Positions 1-5,536 of a DNA stretch of 9,764 bases are shown one piece after another. Origin of the DNA: Ruminococcaceae bacterium UBA5397 (GTDB lineage Bacteria > Bacillota > Clostridia > Oscillospirales > Acutalibacteraceae); assembly GCA_002411615.1 (NCBI GenBank), contig DHOF01000144.1, positions 1,207-10,970 of the forward strand. Direction: 5' to 3'. Made by a program: the position numbers and the translations under genes. The notes below the pieces were generated by a model. It searched no databases and was not told the origin of the DNA. It worked only from the letters and a program-made list of their open reading frames with translations. How positions within the stretch are numbered: the first letter of the stretch is position 1; each line of letters opens with the position of its first letter.

Positions 1-436
1 CATCAATGTCGGAAAAATATCCGGCTTCCTGCAGACTAACTTTTGCGCTGCGCGTTTCTTCCGCCGGGGTACCATATACAACGAGAGAAAAGTTTTCGCT
101 TGGGCATGCTTCTTTTAACGCAATGGCAGCAGCACAGATACCAGGCCCCTGCAGATGATGGCCGCAGGCGTGACCCATTCCGGGAAGAGCGTCATATTCA
201 CATAAAAGCCCGATACGCGGGCCACCGTTTCCGTGGTGATAAACAGCCCGAAAGGCGGTGGGCCATTCGCCTAGCCCAACTTCTACTTCAAAACCGTGCT
301 TTTTTAGGTAGCCGGTCAGCAGTGCGCAGGCTTTTTCTTCATGCCCGTCATATTCCGGATTGTCATGAATGAAGTCAGCCATGTCAAACAGATCGGTACG
401 CTGTTTATCGATGAGTTTATAAAGAGTCTCTTTCAT
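1..436 (-). CDS. M20-family metallopeptidase/amidohydrolase, N-terminal part (cut by window edge)
   Basis: A reading frame starts at ATG 436-434 and runs off the left edge, giving the first 145 residues. This is the N-terminal half of the catalytic domain of a zinc/manganese M20 hydrolase, the group that includes amidohydrolases, aminoacylases and p-aminobenzoyl-glutamate hydrolases. Visible motifs are CEYDALPG (79-86), GHACGHH (88-94), whose Cys91 and His93 fit M20D metal ligands, and GTPAEE (122-127), whose Glu126/Glu127 fit the catalytic base and a metal ligand. There is no signal peptide, so it should be cytosolic. An AAAGGAAG ribosome binding site lies 9 bases before the ATG. It follows the transporter gene by 36 bases with no terminator between, so the two look co-transcribed and the enzyme probably cleaves what the carrier imports. 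The substrate (N-acyl amino acid, dipeptide or aminobenzoyl-glutamate) cannot be told from sequence. Confidence 0.9.
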   Translation of the reverse strand, partial: MKETLYKLIDKQRTDLFDMADFIHDNPEYDGHEEKACALLTGYLKKHGFEVEVGLGEWPTAFRAVYHHGNGGPRIGLLCEYDALPGMGHACGHHLQGPGICAAAIALKEACPSENFSLVVYGTPAEETRSAKVSLQEAGYFSDID

Positions 437-472
437 TTTATAGGGCTTCCTTTAAATAAAATATTTGGAAAA

Positions 473-1888
473 TTACATTGGACCGTAATTTATCATCTGA
501 GCAATCACGACCAACACGCTGCCTGCGGCAAACCACACAAGGAAAAGTTTCCACATGAATTTCATCCACCGGTCATAAGGGACATTGCCGGCGCTTAAAA
601 TGCCCATCAACGCAGTGGAGGTGGGGAGAATATAGTTACAGAAACCATCGCCGAAATTGAAAGTCAGGATGCTGGTCTGCCGTGTGACATTAAGTAGATC
701 GGACAGGGGAGCCATGATCGGCATGACCGCTGCTGCCTGGCCACTGCCGCTGGTCAAAACCACGTTGATCAGCGTATTGGCAAACAGCATACCTACGCTT
801 AGAAGCGCTGGGGGCAGGCCGCTGAGCATTGTCGTCAGGCTGTGAACAATGGTATCCGTGATGCCGCCGGCAGTCAGAATTGCACCGATGCTGCGGGCCA
901 TGCCAATGATAAAGCCTGCGCCGAGCATCTTTTTACAGCCAGCCAAAAATTCAGTGCAGATTTTATTGGCGCTGAATCCAGCCAGAATGCCAATTACCAC
1001 AGCCAGCACCAAAAACACGGCTGACTGCTCAGAAAAGCTCCAATTTAGATTGATGCAGCCATAGACGATGATTCCCAGTGCGACGATCAGGGCTGCAATA
1101 GAAAGGCTCTTACGGACGTCCATGTGACCGAAGTCATCGAGGTTTGCCTTTTTAAATTCACTCTGCTGATCCAGGTCGTACATGGGGCTGAGCGTAGGGT
1201 CCTTTTGGACTTTTTTCGCATAACGAACCAGCCAGAAGCAAGTGATAATGTAGAATACTACAAAGCAGACCCAGCGATAAGCAATGCCGCTGTAAGGGGG
1301 CAGCCCGGCGATCTTTTGCGCCACCAGTGTAGTGCTGACGTTCAGAGTGCCGGTGGAGAAACCGATGGCGCCGCCTAGCAGAATAATCCCAACGCCTACG
1401 ATACTATCCAGTCCAAGACTGAGGGAGAGCATGACCATAATTGGGGCAAATCCAATAAAGGTATTTACCGCCTGGGTGGTGCAGATCAGGGCAAATACGA
1501 GCATGAGCAGCGGAACAAAAATTTCTACCCGCTGGCTGTATTTGCGTGCAACTTTGGCAACCAGCGCCTGCAAGGCTCCTGCGCTGGTAAGCATGTAAAT
1601 CGCACCGCCGCTGAATAACACCACAAAGATCAGATCCGCATTATCAACGAACGACTTGACAATGGTAAAAGGAATGGAGAGCGGATTGACCGATGTACTC
1701 TCTACATAAGAAAAATTGTCCGCGTTTACGACTTTTATGCCGCTGCCATTATCATACCGTTCGTACTTACCGCTGGGAATAATCCAGGTCAAAAGTACCG
1801 CTGCCAAGATGATGATCAGCAGGATGACAAAGGTATGAGGCATTTGAAAAGATTTTTTGGGCTTTGCTTTTTCCGCTTTTTCCAACAT
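473..1888 (-). CDS. YfcC family (DcuC-like) membrane transporter
   Basis: A 471-residue polytopic membrane protein of the YfcC/C4-dicarboxylate anaerobic carrier (DcuC, PF03606) type. Residues 1-17 are charged and cytosolic (Lys-rich). Hydrophobic segments follow at about 18-37, 70-107, 121-180, 203-222, 262-280, 288-305, 320-345, 357-378 and 445-465. Family-like motifs are the glycine-rich GSGQAAAVMPIMAPL (381-395) and GDGFCNYILPTS (413-424), seen in this group's two-fold repeated transport core. The frame could begin further upstream, but ATG 1888 is preceded by AAGGAG at an 8-base spacing, which fixes the start. It is the first gene of an operon with the M20 hydrolase. That pairing, and the divergent LysR gene, suggest uptake of a peptide, N-acyl amino acid or organic anion. 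YfcC homologues have been named as basic amino acid or dicarboxylate carriers, and the real substrate is unknown. The family call is secure and the substrate is not. Confidence 0.9.
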   Translation of the reverse strand: MLEKAEKAKPKKSFQMPHTFVILLIIILAAVLLTWIIPSGKYERYDNGSGIKVVNADNFSYVESTSVNPLSIPFTIVKSFVDNADLIFVVLFSGGAIYMLTSAGALQALVAKVARKYSQRVEIFVPLLMLVFALICTTQAVNTFIGFAPIMVMLSLSLGLDSIVGVGIILLGGAIGFSTGTLNVSTTLVAQKIAGLPPYSGIAYRWVCFVVFYIITCFWLVRYAKKVQKDPTLSPMYDLDQQSEFKKANLDDFGHMDVRKSLSIAALIVALGIIVYGCINLNWSFSEQSAVFLVLAVVIGILAGFSANKICTEFLAGCKKMLGAGFIIGMARSIGAILTAGGITDTIVHSLTTMLSGLPPALLSVGMLFANTLINVVLTSGSGQAAAVMPIMAPLSDLLNVTRQTSILTFNFGDGFCNYILPTSTALMGILSAGNVPYDRWMKFMWKLFLVWFAAGSVLVVIAQMINYGPM

Positions 1889-1907
1889 GATTCTAACTCC
1901 TTTTTGA

Positions 1908-1974
1908 TTGTATTGAGTCTTGCTATCCCCTATTCTCTCGATTATAATTGAGTCAGAAAAGAAAAACAAAACAA
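1908..1974 (-). promoter_or_regulatory. Promoter and leader of the transporter-hydrolase operon
   Basis: On the minus strand there is a perfect -10 box TATAAT (1946-1941) and a weak -35 TTGTTT (1969-1964) separated by 17 bases. The predicted start is near 1934, giving a leader of about 45 bases. The weak -35 fits a promoter that needs an activator, as expected for a LysR-controlled target. The 8-base sequence ATTGAGTC occurs twice here on the plus strand (1912-1919 and 1947-1954, 35 bases apart), once in the leader and once in the promoter spacer. Confidence 0.6.
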
Positions 1975-1988
1975 TTATTTTTATAAAT

Positions 1989-2009
1989 ATCATTGATAAA
2001 AACTATGAT
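1989..2009. promoter_or_regulatory. Putative LysR-type regulator binding site (T-N11-A dyad)
   Basis: ATCAT (1989-1993) and ATGAT (2005-2009) form a perfect 5-bp inverted repeat around exactly 11 bases, so the inner bases match the classical T-N11-A LysR box. Its centre (1999) lies about 65 bases upstream of the predicted operon start (about 1934), where such recognition sites usually sit. It is also just downstream of a TATAAA (1982-1987) that could be the -10 of the lysR gene, fitting autorepression. The motif and the distance are seen; binding is inferred. Confidence 0.5.
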
Positions 2010-2028
2010 TTCGAGAGGGACGAGCAGG

Positions 2029-2970
2029 ATGAATCTAAAAGAGCAGGAATATATGCTGGCGCTGGGACGCCACGGCAGCCTGACAGGTGCCGCGCAGGAG
2101 CTGTGGATTACCCAGCCGACGCTGAGCGTTTTCCTCAATCATCTGGAAGAAAGCATGGGGGTTCAGCTGTTCCAAAGGGTTGGGAAAAAGCTGGTACCAA
2201 CGGCTGCAGGGCGCGAATACTTGGCCTGTGCGCATCAAATGGAACTGATGAAGATGGATTTTGATAGAAAGCTTTCCCAATTTGTACGGGAGGATAGAGG
2301 CATTCTACATGTAGGAAGTATGCGCCACCGCAACCTGTATCTGTTTCCGCGTCTCATCCGTAATTTTCAGAATATCCATCCGGGAATTCAGGTTATTCTG
2401 CACGATTCTAGTCCCACAGATTTGGAAAAAATGCTGAAAGATGGCGACTTGGATCTTATACTGACAAACCAGCCGGTGGAGAATCCATCGCTTTCTGTGC
2501 GTCCTATTTACGAGGATCGTCTGGGGATGGTCCTCGGGGCCGCCAGAGCCGCCAAACTGGGACATCACGGGAACTGGGAACGGAATATGCAGTATTTAGA
2601 CCTGCGGGAGGTGCAGGAAGACTTGTTTTATATTTTGCCGCGTCCGCATTCTGTGCGGCTGATTGCCGAAAGTGCATTTCATTATATGGGGATTCATCCT
2701 GCTCATGTGCAAGAGGTCAGCAATATTGATTTGGGGTGTCAGCTTGCGGCGGAAAATCTCGGGGCGGCATTTACAATGGAAAGCTATTACCGCTATTTCA
2801 GCTATCCGAAACCGACAAAATGTTTTTTTGTGGGGGATCCAAAACTGAATATTAAGTGGAGTATCGCTTTTCGAAAAAAAGCAACCGTACCTTCTTATAT
2901 GAAAGATTTTATGAAGCTTTTGAAAGAGCAGATGCGGGATGTAAATCTAAGAGAGTTTTACAGCCGATAA
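2029..2970 (+). CDS. LysR-family transcriptional regulator
   Basis: A 313-residue protein of normal LysR length. Residues 1-62 form the winged helix-turn-helix, with the typical signature of a helix at ALGRHGSLTGAAQELWITQP (11-30), then TLSVFLNHLEESMGVQLFQR (31-50) and LVPTAAGREYL (55-65). A linker helix spans about 66-88. Residues 90-305 form the effector-binding domain, including GSMRHRNLYLFPRLIRNF (96-113) and a DLDLILTN strand (140-147). The frame extends upstream through a TTG (1993) and an ATG (2005). ATG 2029 is preferred because GAGAGGGA lies 8 bases before it and because the helix-turn-helix then begins at the usual position. It is divergent from the transporter-hydrolase operon, which it probably controls, and may repress itself. 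The ligand is unknown; an imported peptide or a hydrolysis product is a reasonable guess. Confidence 0.93.
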   Translation: MNLKEQEYMLALGRHGSLTGAAQELWITQPTLSVFLNHLEESMGVQLFQRVGKKLVPTAAGREYLACAHQMELMKMDFDRKLSQFVREDRGILHVGSMRHRNLYLFPRLIRNFQNIHPGIQVILHDSSPTDLEKMLKDGDLDLILTNQPVENPSLSVRPIYEDRLGMVLGAARAAKLGHHGNWERNMQYLDLREVQEDLFYILPRPHSVRLIAESAFHYMGIHPAHVQEVSNIDLGCQLAAENLGAAFTMESYYRYFSYPKPTKCFFVGDPKLNIKWSIAFRKKATVPSYMKDFMKLLKEQMRDVNLREFYSR

Positions 2971-2971
2971 A

Positions 2972-2994
2972 AAAAGTTTGGCCGGCTGACTTTT
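2972..2994 (+). terminator. Possible weak terminator of the lysR gene
   Basis: Directly after the stop codon, AAAAGT (2972-2977) can pair with ACTTTT (2989-2994), with a G-C pair inside and a GCCGG loop. The T run is part of the stem, and more AT-rich sequence follows. The hairpin is short, so read-through toward the tRNA terminator region is possible. Confidence 0.35.
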
Positions 2995-3041
2995 GCTTAA
3001 AATTTACCTTTATATTATTACTACGTCGTTACTACAGTAGC

Positions 3042-3092
3042 AATAAAAAATAACCGCACCAGACAGTCGCTAAACGGCTATCCAATGCGGTT
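3042..3092 (-). terminator. Intrinsic terminator of the tRNA-Arg gene
   Basis: On the minus strand, 3092-3078 pairs with 3066-3052 as an unbroken 15-bp stem (11 Watson-Crick and 4 G-U pairs) with an 11-base loop. It is followed by ATTTTTTATT. It begins 5 bases after the encoded CCA end of the tRNA. On the plus strand the G-U pairs become C-A mismatches and only a 7-bp outer stem remains, so the structure is made for minus-strand transcription. A weaker plus-strand use (stem then TTTTCTTT) for the lysR transcript cannot be excluded. Confidence 0.8.
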
Positions 3093-3097
3093 TTCTT

Positions 3098-3174
3098 TGG
3101 TGCGCCCACGGGGATTCGAACCCAGGACCTCTTGATTCGTAGTCAAGCACTCTATCCAGCTGAGCTATGAGCGC
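3098..3174 (-). tRNA. tRNA-Arg (anticodon ACG)
   Basis: This is a 77-base tRNA including an encoded CCA (3100-3098) and discriminator A. The acceptor stem is GCGCTCA/TGGGCGC. The D arm starts GCTCAGCTGGATAGAGT. The anticodon stem is CTTGA/TCAAG around the loop CTACGAA, giving anticodon ACG, which is Arg; A34 is normally deaminated to inosine to read CGU/CGC/CGA. The variable loop is AGGTC, and the T arm has the TTCGAAT loop. One oddity is a T-C mismatch at the second pair of the T stem (CTGGG against CCCCG, positions 50-64 in tRNA numbering). The gene is a stand-alone unit with its own promoter and terminator. Confidence 0.97.
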
Positions 3175-3176
3175 AT

Positions 3177-3197
3177 AAGCTATCATCTTGACAGCTT
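3177..3197 (-). other. Hairpin in the pre-tRNA-Arg 5' leader
   Basis: On the minus strand AAGCTGTCA and TGATAGCTT form a 9-bp stem (one G-U pair) with an AGA loop. It covers almost the whole predicted leader between the transcription start (about 3195) and the tRNA 5' end (3174). It could influence RNase P processing or leader stability. The pairing is seen; any role is inference. Confidence 0.45.
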
Positions 3198-3201
3198 TTT
3201 C

Positions 3202-3230
3202 ATTATAGACAATCTATCAAAAAAAGTCAA
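3202..3230 (-). promoter_or_regulatory. Promoter of tRNA-Arg
   Basis: On the minus strand, TTGACT (3230-3225), 17 bases, then TATAAT (3207-3202) form a near-consensus sigma-A promoter. The predicted start is about 3195, roughly 20 bases before the mature tRNA 5' end. The -35 box contains the TGA stop codon (3229-3227) of the upstream GH13 gene, so the tRNA promoter abuts that gene with no spare sequence. Confidence 0.85.
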
Positions 3231-5263
3231 GTGCTTTTTTCGGGATCTGACTTTTCGACATCTATTTTTTTAAGAAAATCCATCAGCTGTTCTTTGATGA
3301 CAGGCTTTTCTTCGCTCTCTAGGATTTGGTCTTTGATGGATTCGATTGTTTCATCGGAAGAGGGCACTGGAAGCTTTTCTAAAGAAGGGGTTGCCCCTGA
3401 AATTTTTCTGCGCGAGAGAAGGAGCATTCCCTCCGCTTCAAGGGCAACACCGCCGTTTCGGTCTGGTTCCGGCCCAAATTCAACCTGTGCGGTGCGCCAG
3501 TCGTCGGGAAGATAGAATGTTTCTTCGGAATCAGCGGCGTTAACGGCGACTAAAAGCTGATCGCGCAGATTGCTGCGGGTATAGATCAGCAGATGACCGC
3601 TTGCATGAATCGGCTGAAAGTCCCCCTTTTTTAAACAGGAAAATTCTTTACGAAGAGAACCTAACCCACGGTACCATTCCAAAAGATCCGCGTCTTCATT
3701 TCCCCATGGATAAACCCGGCGGTTAAAGGGGTCTCGATAACCTTCCATACCGGCTTCATCCCCATAATAAAGGCATGGAACTCCCGGCAGCGTATACTGA
3801 ATTAAGGATGCTGCCTTGAGCCGCCCAACCGCATGGGCTCGCTGTTCGTCTGAAAGCTTTTGCTCACTCTGCCACTTTCGGTCACGCCCGTTAAGCGGTT
3901 CTCCCCCTAATACGCTCAAAGCCCGCTCAGTATCATGCGTCCCAATATGATTCATTAAAATCCGAATCGTTTGCGGCGGATAATTTTCTAAAATCTCCGT
4001 AATGGATTCCATGATCTGCGCCGCATCCTCTCCGGTGAGAAAGCCTAAAATTGCGTCGCGAAATGGATAGTTCATGACGCTGTCAAGCTGATTTCCTAAA
4101 AGATACTGCCGCCTTTTTCCATAGGCGTATTTTGTGGTGGCGTCTTCCCAGACTTCTCCAAGGATAATTGCATCCGGATTTTCTTCCCGTGCAGCCTTGC
4201 GGATGTCAGCTAGAAAATCATCGGGCAGTTCATCTGCAACATCTAAGCGCCAGCCGGAAGCTCCGGCGCGAATCCATTTGCGGATAATTCCGTCTTTTCC
4301 CGTGATATAATTACGGTAATCCGGATTTTCTCCATTTACATCGGGCAGGGTATTAAAATTCCACCAGCATTCATAATTACTTGGCCAATTTTGGAAGCAA
4401 TACCACGAATAATAGGGGGAGTCTTTGCTCTGATAGGCTCCGGGTCCCGGATAGCGGCCTTCCCGGTTAAAATAAATGCTGTCGCTGCCGGTATGATTGA
4501 AGACACCGTCAACGATCACATGAATCCCAAGCTTTTTGGCTTCTCTGCAAAGGGAGCGGAAATCCTCCTCGTCCCCGAGGAGTGGGTCAATTTTTTCATA
4601 ATTTGCCGTGTTGTAGCGATGATTGGAATGAGCCTCGAAAATGGGGTTTAGATAGATGCAGGTGACCCCTAAGCCCTTTAAATAATCCAGCTTTTGAGTG
4701 ATTCCAGAAAGGTCGCCGCCAAAATAGTCGTTATTTTTAACGATCCCTTTTTCGCCGAACTGCCAGATCGGTTCTTCGTCCCATTTTTTATGGAGCATTC
4801 GGTCGCTTGGAACATTGAATTTTTCTTTGCCGGAAGAAAAAAAGCGGTCGGGAAAAATTTGATACATCACACCGCCGGAAAGCCAATCTGGAGTGCGGTG
4901 AGTATGCTCAAAAACGGTCAGCTGCCAGAGTCTTCCGATAGGGCCGTGAAAAGCGGAGTCTTCGCCGTCTGTTCCTCGGTAAAGATCCTGCCAGCCGCGC
5001 CAGGTATTCACCTCAAAATGATAGAAATAGAGCCCTTCTTCCTGCGGAATAAAATGGCATTCCCACCATTCAAAATTTTCCCCGTTCATTCCGCACCAGA
5101 AAAGGTCCAGTGTGGAAAGAAACTGATCCCGGTCGCGCAGAACCAAAAGACGTACCGCACTGACCCGTAAATCGCGCGGCATGGTCACGCGAAAATGAAC
5201 GGGTTGATGATCGCCTACTGCTCCCATGGGACTGCGATAAGACAAACTGCGTGAATTAAACAT
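3227..5263 (-). CDS. GH13 alpha-glucan hydrolase (neopullulanase/cyclomaltodextrinase-like)
   Basis: A 678-residue glycoside hydrolase of family 13. Residues 1-125 look like the beta-sandwich N-terminal domain (CBM34-like) of neopullulanase-type enzymes. The (beta/alpha)8 catalytic barrel runs from about 130 to 540, with YQIFPDRF at 134-141. Conserved region V lies at about 203-209, region I is DGVFNH (252-257), region II GWRLDVADE (337-345) with nucleophile Asp341, region III GEVWED (369-374) with acid/base Glu370, and region IV IGTHDTE (440-446) with His443/Asp444. All catalytic residues are present. About 545-620 is the C-terminal beta domain. An acidic and lysine-rich tail (622-678) has no family motif I recognise. 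No signal peptide is visible, so it should act in the cytosol on maltodextrins, cyclodextrins or branched limit dextrins. Exact linkage preference cannot be read from sequence. ATG 5263 has GAGGA 6 bases upstream. It is divergent from glgP, consistent with joint glycogen/starch breakdown. Confidence 0.9.
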   Translation of the reverse strand: MFNSRSLSYRSPMGAVGDHQPVHFRVTMPRDLRVSAVRLLVLRDRDQFLSTLDLFWCGMNGENFEWWECHFIPQEEGLYFYHFEVNTWRGWQDLYRGTDGEDSAFHGPIGRLWQLTVFEHTHRTPDWLSGGVMYQIFPDRFFSSGKEKFNVPSDRMLHKKWDEEPIWQFGEKGIVKNNDYFGGDLSGITQKLDYLKGLGVTCIYLNPIFEAHSNHRYNTANYEKIDPLLGDEEDFRSLCREAKKLGIHVIVDGVFNHTGSDSIYFNREGRYPGPGAYQSKDSPYYSWYCFQNWPSNYECWWNFNTLPDVNGENPDYRNYITGKDGIIRKWIRAGASGWRLDVADELPDDFLADIRKAAREENPDAIILGEVWEDATTKYAYGKRRQYLLGNQLDSVMNYPFRDAILGFLTGEDAAQIMESITEILENYPPQTIRILMNHIGTHDTERALSVLGGEPLNGRDRKWQSEQKLSDEQRAHAVGRLKAASLIQYTLPGVPCLYYGDEAGMEGYRDPFNRRVYPWGNEDADLLEWYRGLGSLRKEFSCLKKGDFQPIHASGHLLIYTRSNLRDQLLVAVNAADSEETFYLPDDWRTAQVEFGPEPDRNGGVALEAEGMLLLSRRKISGATPSLEKLPVPSSDETIESIKDQILESEEKPVIKEQLMDFLKKIDVEKSDPEKST

Positions 5264-5305
5264 AGTTGTTCCTCGGTTCTAATCATTCGGCTGCAAATTA
5301 CTTTT

Positions 5306-5334
5306 AGTTTAATAGATTCTATTTTGGATTGCAA
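5306..5334 (-). promoter_or_regulatory. Promoter of the GH13 gene
   Basis: On the minus strand, TTGCAA (5334-5329), a 17-base spacer, then TAAACT (5311-5306). The predicted start is about 5299, leaving a leader of about 36 bases. The -35 box is also one arm of the TTGCAA operator-like element at 5329-5344. Confidence 0.55.
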
Positions 5335-5344
5335 CTTTTTGCAA
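5329..5344. promoter_or_regulatory. Putative LacI/MalR-type operator
   Basis: Two copies of the self-complementary hexamer TTGCAA (5329-5334 and 5339-5344) lie 4 bases apart, giving the 16-bp imperfect palindrome TTGCAACTTTTTGCAA. The arms and length match operators of sugar-responsive LacI-family regulators such as MalR (TTGCAA-4 bases-TTGCAA with a CG centre). Here the centre is CTTT and lacks the CG. The element covers the GH13 -35 box, so a bound protein would block it. No such regulator gene is in the window. Confidence 0.4.
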
Positions 5345-5416
5345 AAGAAAAATAGAGAGGAAAATAAAAAGAAGTGAATATGTTTGACGAGTTAGATGTA
5401 AAATGATTTTGGACTG

Positions 5417-5445
5417 TTGCAACACAGCGGGATTTATTTTATAAT
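5417..5445 (+). promoter_or_regulatory. Promoter of glgP
   Basis: TTGCAA (5417-5422), a 17-base spacer, and a perfect -10 TATAAT (5440-5445). The predicted start is about 5452, leaving a leader of about 85 bases. The -35 box is the core of a 10-bp perfect palindrome TGTTGCAACA (5415-5424), matching the motif at the divergent GH13 promoter. Confidence 0.7.
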
Positions 5446-5490
5446 AATGAAACCATCTCACTTTGTGAATTTTCGAACAAAAACAGGGGA

Positions 5491-5521
5491 GAAAGCCAAC
5501 AGTAATCCGAATGGGGCTTTC
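5491..5521 (+). promoter_or_regulatory. Leader stem-loop next to the glgP ribosome binding site
   Basis: GAAAGCC (5491-5497) pairs perfectly with GGCTTTC (5515-5521) around a 17-base loop. The stem ends 3 bases before the GGAGGA ribosome binding site (5525-5530). It does not hide the site itself. It could protect the mRNA or tune initiation; the role is not established. Confidence 0.35.
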
Positions 5522-5536
5522 ATTGGAGGAACGCAA

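Noticed and set aside
43..372. 109-codon plus-strand frame
   Set aside because: It overlaps the M20 hydrolase, whose metal-binding motifs are intact on the other strand; the frame product is rich in Arg and His with no motif.
1889..1993. Longer N-terminus for the transporter (35 extra residues)
   Set aside because: The extra residues would be encoded by the promoter region, including the TATAAT box, and ATG 1888 has a well-placed AAGGAG.
3098..3174. tRNA-Arg as an integration site for a mobile element
   Set aside because: No repeat of the tRNA 3' end, integrase gene or cargo region is seen in the window.
4694..5170. 158-codon plus-strand frame opposite the GH13 gene
   Set aside because: It is antisense to a clear GH13 N-terminal region and resembles no protein family.
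5417..5536. Longer N-terminus for GlgP (40 extra residues, TTG 5417 or ATG 5447)
   Set aside because: This stretch contains the promoter and leader, and only ATG 5537 has a ribosome binding site and matches the usual family start.
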